Below, piece after piece: positions 8,005 to 16,899 of a stretch of DNA of 64,000 nt; the first letter of the stretch is position 1, and every line of letters starts with the position of its first letter. The translations under genes were made by a program, and so were the position numbers. The stretch comes from Cryobacterium levicorallinum (lineage in GTDB: Bacteria; Actinomycetota; Actinomycetes; Actinomycetales; Microbacteriaceae). The notes beneath the pieces are model-generated. The model was not told the origin of the DNA. It saw only the letters and a program-made list of their open reading frames with translations, and ran no database searches. The stretch lies in contig NZ_SOFE01000022.1 of assembly GCF_004402405.1 (NCBI RefSeq), positions 221,342 through 285,341 of the forward strand, given 5' to 3'.

Positions 8005-9549
8005 ATGTCCAAAGACACCTTGAAAGTTTCGGGCGTTAAATACACCACCGCGAAGGTCGGATACTTCGAGAAACGCAAGCTCAAACGCACTGCTGGCATT
8101 TGGGGCCTGTGGGGATTGGCGGTGGCCGCCGTTATCTCCGGCGACTTCTCCGGCTGGAACTTCGGCATCGGATTTGCCGGTTTCGGCGGGATGCTCATCG
8201 CCTTCCTGCTTCTCATCGTCATGTATTACGGCATGATTTTCAGCATCGGCGAGATGGCGGCAGCCATGCCGCACACCGGCGGTGCCTACTCCTTCGCCAG
8301 AGCGGCGATGGGGCCCTGGGGCGGATTCGTCACGGGACTCGCAGAAACAATCGAGTACGTCGCGACCACCGCCGTCATCGTCTACTTCTCGGCCTCCTAC
8401 GCCGACTTCATCGCCACGGAACTGCTCGGCGTCTCACTGCCGCCCTGGCTCTGGTGGATGCTGCTCTACGCCGCGTTCATCGCACTGAACGCTGCCGGGG
8501 CTGCGATTTCGTTCAAATTCGCCATCGTGGTCGCGATCATTTCGATCGCCATCCTGCTGGTGTTCTCGGCGATGGCAGCCCTCTCCGGCCTGTTCAGCTG
8601 GGACAACCTGTTCAATATCGTGCCGGATGCCGGCCAGAGCGCGTTCCTGCCGCACGGCATCATCCCCATCCTGTTCGCCCTGCCCTATGCCATGTGGTTC
8701 TTCCTCGGCATCGAGGAACTGCCGTTGGCCGCCGAAGAATCGCACAATCCGGTGCGGGATATTCCCCGGGCCGGATTCATCGCTCGCTCGACCCTGATCG
8801 TGACCGGGTTGCTCGTGCTGTTCCTGAACACGGGAGTGGTTGGTGCGTCGGAAATTGCCGGTTCGGGCGAGCCGTTGCTCGACGGGTTCCGGGCGATCGT
8901 CGGTGACGGCGTGGCGGCCGTGCTGGCACTGTTCGCGCTGATCGGGCTGCTGGCCTCGCTGCAGGGGATCATGTTCGCCTACGGACGCAATATGTATTCG
9001 CTCTCCCGAGCGGGCTACTATCCGAAGTTCCTCTCGCTCACCGGAAAACGCCAAACCCCGGCCATCGCCCTGCTGGTCGGTGCGATCATCGGCTTCGTGG
9101 CACTCGTGCTGGTCGACGCGCTGGGCGGCTCCGGCGGCGTCGCGGGGGCCATCGTGCTGAACATCGCTGTCTGGGGCGCCGTGATCGCCTACGTGCTGCA
9201 GATGGTGTCGTTCGTTCTGTTGCGCAAGAAGTTCCCCAATGCGCGCCGACCGTACCTCAGTCCGTGGGGTGTCCCCGGAGCGGTCATCGCCGGCATCCTC
9301 TCACTGGCCATCTTCTTCGGGTTCTTCATCAATGAACCGGCTCGGCCCGCGATCGTGGCCATCGCCGTGGTCTACGTCGTCATGCTCGCGGCCTTTGCGC
9401 TGTGGGGGCGCAAGCGCCTCGTGCTCTCACCCGAGGAGGAATACGCGGTGTCCGGCGGGTTGCACCGCGACCCGCAGCAGGAAGGCTACGGCGGCACCGT
9501 CGAAGACGACCTCCTCGCCAGCGACGGTCGTGACGCGCCACGCCCCTGA
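8005..9549 (+). CDS. APC-family permease, ethanolamine-permease type
   Basis: Amino acid-polyamine-organocation permease, 514 residues, about 12 membrane helices. The segment YFEKRKLKRTAGIWGLWG followed by ISGDFSGWNFGIGFAG is what I know from ethanolamine permeases (TIGR00908-like), which take up ethanolamine in actinobacteria. The ATG at 8005 has AAAGGA six bases upstream, so an in-frame start further up is not needed. It is divergent from the gamma-glutamyl ligase operon and is probably co-regulated with it. Putrescine or another small amine remains possible as substrate. Confidence 0.88.
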   Translation: MSKDTLKVSGVKYTTAKVGYFEKRKLKRTAGIWGLWGLAVAAVISGDFSGWNFGIGFAGFGGMLIAFLLLIVMYYGMIFSIGEMAAAMPHTGGAYSFARAAMGPWGGFVTGLAETIEYVATTAVIVYFSASYADFIATELLGVSLPPWLWWMLLYAAFIALNAAGAAISFKFAIVVAIISIAILLVFSAMAALSGLFSWDNLFNIVPDAGQSAFLPHGIIPILFALPYAMWFFLGIEELPLAAEESHNPVRDIPRAGFIARSTLIVTGLLVLFLNTGVVGASEIAGSGEPLLDGFRAIVGDGVAAVLALFALIGLLASLQGIMFAYGRNMYSLSRAGYYPKFLSLTGKRQTPAIALLVGAIIGFVALVLVDALGGSGGVAGAIVLNIAVWGAVIAYVLQMVSFVLLRKKFPNARRPYLSPWGVPGAVIAGILSLAIFFGFFINEPARPAIVAIAVVYVVMLAAFALWGRKRLVLSPEEEYAVSGGLHRDPQQEGYGGTVEDDLLASDGRDAPRP

Positions 9550-9570
9550 CCGGTCGGTGTACCGAGCGGC

Positions 9571-9596
9571 GGCATCCGCTTTCTCGAGCGGATGCC
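9571..9596. terminator. Bidirectional hairpin terminator
   Basis: Perfect 10-bp stem (GGCATCCGCT/AGCGGATGCC) with a 6-base loop, between the convergent permease and FAH-family genes. There is no T run. The stem is made from the GCATCCGC/GCGGATGC word that recurs all over the window. Confidence 0.7.
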
Positions 9597-9605
9597 TGCT
9601 GGCGG

Positions 9606-10481
9606 CTAAATCTCGCGGCAGTGCGTCGTGAGCATGCCGATTTTGTCGATCGAAATGGTCACCGTCGAGCCGTCGCGCAGAAAGATGGGAGGCTTGCGGC
9701 TGTACCCGGCGCCGCCCGGGCTCCCGGTGGAGATGAGCGTGCCCGGCAGCAGGGTCGACGTCTTCGACAGGTAGGAAATGATCTCGGCGACGGTGCGCAC
9801 CATGTCGCCGCTCGAGGCATCCTGCAGGATGCGCCCGTCGACGTGGGTGGTCAGCCACAGGTCCTGCGGGTCACCGATCTCGTCGGCGGTGACGACGAGC
9901 GGGCCGGTCGGGGTGAAGCCGTCGAAGGACTTGCAGCGCGACCACTGCGCTTCGGAGAATTGCAGGTCGCGCGCGGTGATGTCGTTCACGACGGTGTAAC
10001 CGAAGACGTAGTCGAGGGCGTTGGCGACCGTCACGTTGCGGGCCGGACGGCCGATGATCACGCCGAGTTCCGCCTCGTAGTCGACCTGTTCGGTCAGGTC
10101 GCGCGGCCAGGTGATGGTCGAGCCGTGTCCGGTGAGCGAGTTGGGCCAGAGCGAAAACACGGTCGCGGCGGTTTCGAGGCGCAGGCTGAGCTCGGAGGAG
10201 TGCGCGGCGTAGTTGGCGCCGATGGCGATAATCTGCGGCGGGCGCAGCACGGCGGAGGAGTGCCGCAGCTCGTCGACCTGGGTTAGTACCGCCCCACCTG
10301 AAACAGCGTCCAGGCTGATCGCCCGCACGTGTTCGTAGCCGGCATCGCCGCGTTCCAGCAGGTCTTGCAGGTCGCGCGGCGCGTCGTTCATGACGTCGTC
10401 GAGGAACAGAGCCGCGTCGTCAAAGACCACAGCCAATCGGGGAACGGAATGGCCGTCAACTCTGAGATGCGCAAATTTCAC
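9606..10481 (-). CDS. Fumarylacetoacetate hydrolase (FAH) family protein
   Basis: FAH-fold hydrolase/isomerase, 291 residues. Members cleave or isomerise 2,4-diketo or 2-hydroxydienoate acids in aromatic and related catabolism, using a divalent metal. Metal-site segments are seen in VDYEAELGVIIG and VVNDITARDLQ, with KSFDGFTPTGP and TGSPGGAGYSR at the substrate side (the last normally reads TGTPxGVG). The GTG start has TAGCCT six bases upstream and no ribosome binding site, which suggests a leaderless transcript. It is convergent with the permease, so membership in the amine pathway is doubtful; substrate unknown. Confidence 0.88.
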   Translation of the reverse strand: MKFAHLRVDGHSVPRLAVVFDDAALFLDDVMNDAPRDLQDLLERGDAGYEHVRAISLDAVSGGAVLTQVDELRHSSAVLRPPQIIAIGANYAAHSSELSLRLETAATVFSLWPNSLTGHGSTITWPRDLTEQVDYEAELGVIIGRPARNVTVANALDYVFGYTVVNDITARDLQFSEAQWSRCKSFDGFTPTGPLVVTADEIGDPQDLWLTTHVDGRILQDASSGDMVRTVAEIISYLSKTSTLLPGTLISTGSPGGAGYSRKPPIFLRDGSTVTISIDKIGMLTTHCREI

Positions 10482-10493
10482 TCTTCTAGGCTA
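10482..10493 (-). promoter_or_regulatory. Leaderless -10 box of the FAH gene
   Basis: TAGCCT (bases 10488-10493 on the minus strand) followed by six bases and the GTG start codon. The spacing puts transcription start at or next to the start codon. Confidence 0.55.
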
Positions 10494-10534
10494 GCGGCCC
10501 GGGCGTCGGCCCGCCCTGTGGGGTGCGCCAACCC

Positions 10535-10765
10535 TCATTCGATCCGCTTGGAGGAAACGGGGGATATGGGAGGTATTGCCCCGGCCGCCCGCCAGAGATG
10601 CATTCCCGCGTAGCTGCGCCACGGCGCCCAATCCGCGCCGCGGGCCGCGAGCGCGCGCGGTTCGATTGGTAGGCCGAGCAGGCCGGCACCCTGCCGCAGG
10701 GCCAGGTCGCTGGTCAGCAGATTGTCCGGGCTGCAGAGCACCCGCAGCGCTCGGCGAAGACCCGG
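10535..10765 (-). pseudogene. Remnant of an AlkA-type 3-methyladenine DNA glycosylase
   Basis: About 75 codons in one frame match only the C-terminal end of AlkA/Ada-AlkA glycosylases: ALRVLCSPDNLLTSDLALRQ, then a GLPIEPRALAARGADW segment and PWRSYAGMHLWRA. The HhH-GPD motif, the catalytic Asp and the N-terminal domain are missing. Upstream there are only about 100 bases before the divergent FAD oxidase promoter, so the rest of the gene is gone and not merely frameshifted nearby. The rest of the 10482-10880 interval holds the two divergent leaderless promoters and no other recognisable gene. Confidence 0.7.
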
Positions 10766-10868
10766 TCGGCCATTGGCGGGTCGGCGGCGGTAGCTGAGCG
10801 GTTCACCCCCTCAGCCCGCCACGCCAGCACGAGCATCGGTAGCGAAAATCAGACATCGTGCCGCTCAC

Positions 10869-10880
10869 TAGGCTGAACGG
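10869..10880 (+). promoter_or_regulatory. Leaderless -10 box of the GlcD-like gene
   Basis: TAGGCT, six bases, then ATG at 10881, without a ribosome binding site. Confidence 0.6.
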
Positions 10881-12272
10881 ATGAACGCACTGACGCGCCT
10901 CCAGACCGAGCTTGGCGACATCGTCAGCATCGACCCGCTTGACCTTGCGGCCAGCCGCACCGACAAGTCCGGCTGGGTCGCCGACGGCACACCGCTGGCC
11001 ATCGTGCGCGCGACCGAGGTGGACCAGGTGCAGGCGGTGCTGCGCATCGCAACCGAGTTTCGGGTGCCGGTGGTGACCCGCGGGGCCGGCACCGGCCTGT
11101 CCGGGGGAGCCTGCGGCACCGACGGCTCGATCGTGCTGAGCGTGGCAGGCCTGAACCGCATCCTCGAAATCAATGCCGACGACGAACTCGCCATCGTTGA
11201 AGCGGGTGTGATCAACCAGCACCTCAATGACGTGCTGGCCGAAAAGCAGCTCTGGTTCACGCCCGATCCGGCGAGCAAGGCCATTTCCACGGTCGGCGGC
11301 AACATTGCCACGAACGCCGGCGGGCTGCTCTGCGCCAAATACGGCGTCACCCGGGAGGCCGTGCTCGGCCTCGTGGTCGTGCTCGCCGACGGCAGCCTGC
11401 TGCGCACCGGCCACCGCACCATTAAGGGCGTCACCGGCTACGACCTCACCGCACTTCTGACCGGATCGGAGGGAACCCTCGGCGTCATCGTCGAGGCAAC
11501 GGTGCGGGTGCGCGCGCTGACCGCTGGCACGGTCGCCACCATCGGCGCGGTCTTTGAGACCGTCACCGCGGCGGCCGCAGCGAGCGCTGCCGTCACGGCC
11601 GCTCGCATCCGTCCCGCCGTGATGGAACTGATCGACCCGATCGCCCTCGCCCACGTCGCGACCTACCTGGGCCCGGAGGGGTCGGCCGGGTTGCCGCTGG
11701 GCCGCGGCGCATTTCTACTCGTGCAGACCGACGGGCCGGCTGCGCTCGCCGAGGCCGAGCACGCCCTCATCGTGTTGCGCGCAGCCGGCGGCGAGGCCAC
11801 CCTCTCAACGGATGCCGCTTCCGGCGAACGCCTGCTGGCCATGCGCCGCGCCATGCACCCGGCCCTCAAGCAGCTGGGCCAGGTTCTCATTGAAGACGTG
11901 TCGGTGCCGCGCTCGCGCATGGCCGAGATGTTCGCCGCGATCGCCGATATCAGTACCCGCACGGGGATTCCCATCCCAACGGTCGCCCACGCCGGCGACG
12001 GAAACCTGCACCCCAACTTCGTGATCGAGCGGCAACCCGGTGCGGCAGCGGATGCGCCGGTGCCCGACGAGATCTGGGCGGCGGCCGACGAAATGTTCCG
12101 GGCAGCGCTCGCGTTGGGCGGCACCCTCACCGGCGAACACGGTGTCGGCGTACTCAAGCGCCGGTGGTTGCGCGATGAGATCGGCGACCGCAGCCTAAAC
12201 CTGCAGCGTCAGCTCAAGGCGGTGTTCGATCCGCTGGGTATACTCAACGCCGGCACCATGTTCGCCGCCTGA
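10881..12272 (+). CDS. FAD-linked oxidase, GlcD/D-lactate dehydrogenase type
   Basis: FAD-dependent 2-hydroxyacid oxidoreductase, 463 residues. The N-terminal PCMH-type FAD-binding domain includes RGAGTGLSGGAC and NIATNAGGLLCAKYGVT; the C-terminal FAD-oxidase domain includes the metal-binding HAGDGNLHPN and the end GTLTGEHGVG. These motifs fit glycolate oxidase subunit GlcD and D-lactate/D-2-hydroxyglutarate dehydrogenases. No GlcE/GlcF partners are present, so a stand-alone 2-hydroxyacid dehydrogenase is more likely. It has its own leaderless promoter and no operon partner. Confidence 0.92.
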   Translation: MNALTRLQTELGDIVSIDPLDLAASRTDKSGWVADGTPLAIVRATEVDQVQAVLRIATEFRVPVVTRGAGTGLSGGACGTDGSIVLSVAGLNRILEINADDELAIVEAGVINQHLNDVLAEKQLWFTPDPASKAISTVGGNIATNAGGLLCAKYGVTREAVLGLVVVLADGSLLRTGHRTIKGVTGYDLTALLTGSEGTLGVIVEATVRVRALTAGTVATIGAVFETVTAAAAASAAVTAARIRPAVMELIDPIALAHVATYLGPEGSAGLPLGRGAFLLVQTDGPAALAEAEHALIVLRAAGGEATLSTDAASGERLLAMRRAMHPALKQLGQVLIEDVSVPRSRMAEMFAAIADISTRTGIPIPTVAHAGDGNLHPNFVIERQPGAAADAPVPDEIWAAADEMFRAALALGGTLTGEHGVGVLKRRWLRDEIGDRSLNLQRQLKAVFDPLGILNAGTMFAA

Positions 12273-12293
12273 GCGCCGGCGGGGTCGTCCCGG

Positions 12294-12305
12294 TATTCTC
12301 AAGTA
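12294..12305 (+). promoter_or_regulatory. Leaderless -10 box of the PrsW-like gene
   Basis: TATTCT, six bases, then ATG at 12306. Confidence 0.6.
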
Positions 12306-13520
12306 ATGAGTCTCGACCAGCCGCCTGGCCAGCCGTCCCCCGAACACCTTCCCGTGCAGGCGAGCCCGGCCCCGGTTCAACCGGTCTGGAACCGGGCGGT
12401 GCGACCCTCGCGTGCCGGCGCGATCGTGCTCGGCGTTGTCGGAATCGTGCTCGCCGGGCTGGCCCTGCTGGCCGTCATTTTGTATCTGACCACGTTCCTC
12501 GGCACCGGGGCGCTGCTGCTCGGACTGCTCCTGGCGTTGCTGCCGCTCGCGGTCGTGCTGCTGGCGGTACGCTGGATTGACCGCTGGAACCCGGAGCCGC
12601 GCCCGGCCCTCATCTTCGCCTTACTCTGGGGCGCTGGCATCTCCATCGCCAGCGCGCTCGTCTTCGACCTCGGGGTGCGGATCACGATTGCGGCGAGCTC
12701 GGGGGCACTCGCCGGGAGCGATTTCGCATCCGCTGTTATTCAGGCGCCCCTGGTCGAGGAAATCGCCAAGGGGTTCGGCGTTCTGGTCTTGTTCTGGGCG
12801 GTGCGTCGGCATTTTGACGGTCCGCTCGACGGCGTCGTGTATGCCGCCACCATCGCCGCTGGCTTTGCCTTCTCCGAGAATATTCAGTACTTTGGCCTGG
12901 CCATGGCCGACGGCGGCGCGCAGCACCTGGGGGTCACGTTCTTGTTGCGCGGAGTCTTTTCGCCGTTCGCGCACGTCACCTTCACCATCTGCACCGGACT
13001 GGCCTTGGGCCTGGCCGCCCGGCGCGGCGCCTCGAAGAGTGGGGCGTTCGGATTCTTTCTGCTCGGCCTCCTGCCCGCAATCGGCCTGCACGCGCTCTGG
13101 AACGGTGCCACCTTTGTGCTGGCCGGTGACGCATCCGTTCTGATCTACTACGTCGTCGTGCAGGTGCCGCTGTTCATCGTCGCTATTCTCATCGTGGTAT
13201 TTTTCCGCCGCCAGGAGGCGCGCATCACCCTGCGACGGCTGCACGAATATTCGCAGGCCGGCTGGTTTACCGCGGACGAGGTTTCCATGCTCGGCACCGG
13301 GGCCGGCCGACGTCAGGCTATGGCCTGGGGCGCGCGTCAACCGCGCTCGCGCCAGCTCGCCATGCGCCATTTCATAGCGGATGCGACCCGCCTCGCCTTT
13401 GTTCGAGACCGCCTCGTTCGCGGCCAGGGCGCCCCCGCGTTATACGCCCGCGAGGCACTCCTGCTCAGTTTGCTCATAAACCACCGGGCCGAGGTACTGG
13501 GGCAGCAGCCTCCGGGCTGA
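12306..13520 (+). CDS. PrsW-family intramembrane metalloprotease
   Basis: Membrane-embedded protease related to PrsW, 404 residues with about 8-9 membrane segments. The four signature motifs are present: APLVEEIAKG (EExxK), FAFSENIQYF (FxxxEN), HVTFTICTG (HxxxxxxxG) and GLHALWNG (HxxWN). PrsW in Bacillus cleaves anti-sigma factor RsiW; the substrate here is unknown and no sigma/anti-sigma pair is nearby. A soluble C-terminal tail of about 90 residues follows the last helix. The transcript looks leaderless. Confidence 0.92.
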   Translation: MSLDQPPGQPSPEHLPVQASPAPVQPVWNRAVRPSRAGAIVLGVVGIVLAGLALLAVILYLTTFLGTGALLLGLLLALLPLAVVLLAVRWIDRWNPEPRPALIFALLWGAGISIASALVFDLGVRITIAASSGALAGSDFASAVIQAPLVEEIAKGFGVLVLFWAVRRHFDGPLDGVVYAATIAAGFAFSENIQYFGLAMADGGAQHLGVTFLLRGVFSPFAHVTFTICTGLALGLAARRGASKSGAFGFFLLGLLPAIGLHALWNGATFVLAGDASVLIYYVVVQVPLFIVAILIVVFFRRQEARITLRRLHEYSQAGWFTADEVSMLGTGAGRRQAMAWGARQPRSRQLAMRHFIADATRLAFVRDRLVRGQGAPALYAREALLLSLLINHRAEVLGQQPPG

Positions 13521-13701
13521 AAACGAATAGTCCGCACCAACAGAAACTCGCCGCTTCGGTGGTGTGGCAATGCCGACGACTCTACCGATGCGACGAGTTG
13601 GTGTATGACTAGAGTGCACCTGCGGCGCCGTGGACGCAAGCATTATTTTTTTTGGATCTCGCCGGTGTGCAATCGGGCACAAAATCCGGTTGGATGGGTG
13701 C

Positions 13702-14073
13702 ATGACTGATATGAATTCCAAGCCCGAAATCGACTTTCCAGAGGGCGCTGCGCCCGAGCAACTTGAGGTCACCGATATCGTCGTCGGAGACGGCGCCGAG
13801 GCGGCTGCCGGCGCGACCGTCGACGTGCATTACCTCGGTGTTGAGTTTGAGTCCGGCGACGAGTTTGACTCGTCCTGGAACCGAGGCCAGTCGATCAACT
13901 TTCCGTTGCGCTCGCTCATCGCGGGCTGGCAGGAAGGCATCCCCGGCATGAAGGTTGGCGGGCGTCGCAAGCTCGTTGTGCCCCCGCATCTCGCCTACGG
14001 CCCGGCTGGCTCCGGCCACCGTCTCTCCGGCCAGACTCTGATCTTCGTGATTGACCTGCTCGGCGTCAGCTAA
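13702..14073 (+). CDS. FKBP-type peptidyl-prolyl cis-trans isomerase
   Basis: Small cytoplasmic FKBP, 123 residues, a single isomerase domain (VDVHYLGVEFESGDEFDSSW, IAGWQEGIPGMKVGGRRKLV, PPHLAYG). It speeds proline isomerisation during protein folding. I use the ATG at 13702; an in-frame start 72 bases upstream would add a tail not seen in the family, and ATG 13711 is a second possibility. The gene is followed by a strong hairpin. Confidence 0.93.
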   Translation: MTDMNSKPEIDFPEGAAPEQLEVTDIVVGDGAEAAAGATVDVHYLGVEFESGDEFDSSWNRGQSINFPLRSLIAGWQEGIPGMKVGGRRKLVVPPHLAYGPAGSGHRLSGQTLIFVIDLLGVS

Positions 14074-14097
14074 AGCGCCACTCGAATCGAAACTAAA

Positions 14098-14136
14098 CGA
14101 AACGGGATGCGGCTGCGGCAGTCGCATCCCGTTTCG
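14098..14136 (+). terminator. Hairpin terminator after the FKBP gene
   Basis: Perfect 14-bp stem (CGAAACGGGATGCG and its complement at 14123-14136) with an 11-base loop, 24 bases after the stop codon. No T run follows, as is common for actinobacterial hairpin terminators. It also faces the end of the convergent DUF167 gene. Confidence 0.8.
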
Positions 14137-14157
14137 TCTGCCGGGTGGGCGCTACGA

Positions 14158-14412
14158 CTATGACCGGTCGATGCGCAAATGCTTGATCTTGGAGGTGTGA
14201 CCGCGAATGATGCTCACATCACGCTTGGCCACCTTGAAATGCTTGGCCAGCAGAGCGACCAGGGCGTCATTGGCCGCGCCCTCTACCGCGCGCTGCTGCA
14301 GAAAGACGGTGACGGAGGCGTGTTCCGGAGTGCTTTCGGCATCGTCGACCACGAGGGGGCCTTTGCGGCTGCCCGGCTTCACGTGCACGGTCAGGTTGAG
14401 CATGGCGGGCAC
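14158..14412 (-). CDS. DUF167 (YggU) family protein
   Basis: Small conserved protein of 84 residues, DUF167/YggU fold. Characteristic features are the N-terminal LTVHVKPGSRKG, the central AVEGAANDALVALLAKHF and RDVSIIRGHTSKIKHLRI at the end. The biochemical role of the family is not established. Full length; cytosolic. Confidence 0.9.
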   Translation of the reverse strand: MPAMLNLTVHVKPGSRKGPLVVDDAESTPEHASVTVFLQQRAVEGAANDALVALLAKHFKVAKRDVSIIRGHTSKIKHLRIDRS

Positions 14413-14481
14413 GGGACTCCTGTTTGCCCTGGTTGGATGACAACGGGCTCACCTCAACGGTAGCGCGCCCGGTCACCGGCT

Positions 14482-14925
14482 CTACATCAGCGCCGTTGTG
14501 GGTTCCGGGCCGAGGGTGAACCGTCGCCCGGTGATCGTTGTTGGCATGATTTCGACGAAGGTCGGCTTGACCGTGGGAATCAGAGGCCGAAGCGGCAGGG
14601 CGGCGGCCGCGTCAATCTCGTGCTGGGAGTCGAGCGCCCGTGCCGTTCCGTGCACGACGACGCTCCACGCTTCGTCGCGACCCACGCCATCCGTTTCGAA
14701 GGCCACCGTGTGGTTCACGGTCAGTTCTACGAGTTTGGTGCCGGCTGCCGTGCGAAACAGCAGCCGACGATCGGCCGCGACGAAATTCACCGGAAAGATG
14801 TCGGCAACGCCGCCGACGGCGACCGCGAGGCGGCCCAGACTCGCCGAGAGCAGGGCATTCCAGCATTCCTCTTCCGTGAGAGTGTGCACGGGATTGTGGG
14901 TGGCGTCGACATCGTCGTAGGTCAT
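14482..14925 (-). CDS. Pyridoxamine 5'-phosphate oxidase-like flavin/F420-binding protein
   Basis: Split-barrel FMN-binding (PNPOx-like) protein, 147 residues. The segment LGRLAVAVGGVADIFPVNFV and the strand GTKLVELTVNHTVAFETDG are typical of the group of actinobacterial proteins that bind FMN, F420 or heme. Whether it reduces a small molecule is not visible. A possible -10 box GATTAT lies 5 bases before the ATG, so the transcript may be leaderless. Confidence 0.85.
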   Translation of the reverse strand: MTYDDVDATHNPVHTLTEEECWNALLSASLGRLAVAVGGVADIFPVNFVAADRRLLFRTAAGTKLVELTVNHTVAFETDGVGRDEAWSVVVHGTARALDSQHEIDAAAALPLRPLIPTVKPTFVEIMPTTITGRRFTLGPEPTTALM

Positions 14926-15123
14926 GGTCCATAATCACACGATCCGGGACCCCGATCGAGGGGTGCATCGGCAAAAGTCGGCCTGTTCCTAAGAAAATCT
15001 CTTGCCCCACTTTGCGGCACGCTTTACCGGTAAGCTGGAAATTTGCCCAGCGGGGCACATGCCTGGCGGCTCAGCAACGGTTTCTTTCGTTCGCCACAAT
15101 CTATTCTTTGAGAAAGTTTCACA

Positions 15124-16872
15124 GTGAGTGCGCTACCCGAAGTACCGGCGAAAACGCCGAAAATCAGTCCCCCCCGACCCCGGCGATTTGTTATTCCGGC
15201 ACCTCGAGTGTTTTATCCGGCCCTCGGCATCATTTTGGCCGTCGTGATCGTCGCCATCGCCTTCCCGGTACGCACCGGCAGCGTGCTCGCCCTGCTGCAG
15301 GGTTGGGTCGTCGCCGGTCTCGGACCGTACTACATGGTCATCGTGGCCGCCTTCGTGGTATTCGCCATCTGGATGGGCGCGAGCCGCTTCGGCGACATCA
15401 AACTTGGCCAGGACGACGACAAGCCGGAATTCGGCATCATGAGCTGGTTCGCGATGCTGTTCGCCGCCGGCATGGGCATCGGCCTCGTCTTCTGGGGAGC
15501 GGCCGAGCCGCTCACCTTCTTCACCAACCCCAAACCCGGCGTGACCGGAGACTCGCAGGAGCTCGCCGCCGCCGCCATGTCGCAGACCTTCCTGCACTGG
15601 GGCTTTCACGCTTGGGCAATCTACGCCGTCGTCGGACTCGCGCTGGCCTACTCCATCCACCGCAAGGGCCGTCCGGTATCCATCCGCTGGGCTTTGGAGC
15701 CGCTCCTCGGTGACCGGGTCAAGGGCCGCCTCGGTGACGCCATCGACGTCATTGCCATCGTCGGAACCCTGTTCGGCGTGGCGACCTCACTCGGTCTCGG
15801 GGTCAAGCAGATTGCGGCCGGCCTGAGCTACCTCGGCGTCGTGGGTGAAGTCAACAACACCCTCCTTGTCGTGCTCATCATCGTGATCACCGCCATCGCC
15901 ACCGTTTCCGTGGTGAGCGGAGTCGGCAAGGGCATCAAATGGCTCTCCAACATTAACCTCGGCGTGGCCGGGCTGCTGCTGATCGCTGTACTCGCCCTCG
16001 GCCCCACGCTCTACCTGTTCCGTCTACTCGTCGAGTCCATCGGTGGGTATTTTCAAAACGTCGTCGGCCTCACCTTCGACGCCGGTTCTTTCACCGGCCA
16101 GGCGGGAATCGACTGGCAGGGCGCCTGGACAATCTTCTACTGGGGCTGGTGGATCTCCTGGGCGCCGTTCGTCGGTGTTTTCATCGCACGCATTTCGCGC
16201 GGCCGTACCGTGCGTGAGTTCATCGCCGGCGTGCTGCTCGTGCCTACCCTGGTCACCTTCGTCTGGTTCGCCGTTATGGGCGGCAGCGCCATCAAACTGG
16301 CCTGGGAAGGCGACGGCGGCGGTCTCTTCGACCCCGCGGTCGGAATCATCTCCGAGAACGTGCTGTTCAACTTCCTCGGCCAGCTGCCGCTCGGCGGCAT
16401 CCTCTCGGTTATCGCGGTCATCGTGGTGGCGATCTTCTTCATCACCTCGGCCGACTCTGGCTCGCTCGTGATCGACATGCTCGCCTCCGGTGGCGACACC
16501 AACCCGCCCAAGTGGAGCCGCATCATGTGGGCGAGCCTCGGCGGAATCGTCGCGATCGCCTTGCTGCTGGCCGGCGGACTCGCTGCCCTGCAAACCGGAG
16601 CGATTCTGACCGCGATACCGGTCAGCATCGTCATGATCGGTATGTGTATTGCCACCTACAAGGCGTTCCGCATCGAGCACGAGGTTCTGGTCAGCGCTGA
16701 ACGTCGTCAGCGTCGGGAGGAGATGGCGCGCCGCATCGGCAAGACCGTGACCGCGCACCTCGAGGAGAACTTCGACGACCACTTCGGCGTTCAGGTCGAC
16801 GGCCACATCGAGGCCGCGCTGACCGATGATCCAGCCCGTCGCCCCCGCTGGGGCCGTCGATCGAAAGAATAA
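15124..16872 (+). CDS. BCCT-family betaine/carnitine/choline transporter
   Basis: Secondary transporter of the betaine-choline-carnitine family, 582 residues, 12 membrane helices. The signature around helix 8 is complete (YWGWWISWAPFVGVFIARIS) and the start reads GIMSWFAMLFAAGMGIGLVFW. Such carriers import osmoprotectants or choline with Na+ or H+. The basic cytoplasmic C-terminal tail (ERRQRREEMARRIGKT onwards) resembles osmosensing tails of BetP-like carriers. The start is GTG with AGAAAG upstream. No betaine-synthesis genes are nearby. Confidence 0.93.
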   Translation: MSALPEVPAKTPKISPPRPRRFVIPAPRVFYPALGIILAVVIVAIAFPVRTGSVLALLQGWVVAGLGPYYMVIVAAFVVFAIWMGASRFGDIKLGQDDDKPEFGIMSWFAMLFAAGMGIGLVFWGAAEPLTFFTNPKPGVTGDSQELAAAAMSQTFLHWGFHAWAIYAVVGLALAYSIHRKGRPVSIRWALEPLLGDRVKGRLGDAIDVIAIVGTLFGVATSLGLGVKQIAAGLSYLGVVGEVNNTLLVVLIIVITAIATVSVVSGVGKGIKWLSNINLGVAGLLLIAVLALGPTLYLFRLLVESIGGYFQNVVGLTFDAGSFTGQAGIDWQGAWTIFYWGWWISWAPFVGVFIARISRGRTVREFIAGVLLVPTLVTFVWFAVMGGSAIKLAWEGDGGGLFDPAVGIISENVLFNFLGQLPLGGILSVIAVIVVAIFFITSADSGSLVIDMLASGGDTNPPKWSRIMWASLGGIVAIALLLAGGLAALQTGAILTAIPVSIVMIGMCIATYKAFRIEHEVLVSAERRQRREEMARRIGKTVTAHLEENFDDHFGVQVDGHIEAALTDDPARRPRWGRRSKE

Positions 16873-16899
16873 CCAGCACCACCGCCGGTTCAGGGCCGC

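Noticed and set aside
2688..9549. Putrescine (Puu) pathway as the function of the cluster
   Set aside because: There is no PuuB-type amine oxidase and no GABA aminotransferase, and the permease looks like an ethanolamine carrier. Not excluded, but less likely than the ethanolamine route.
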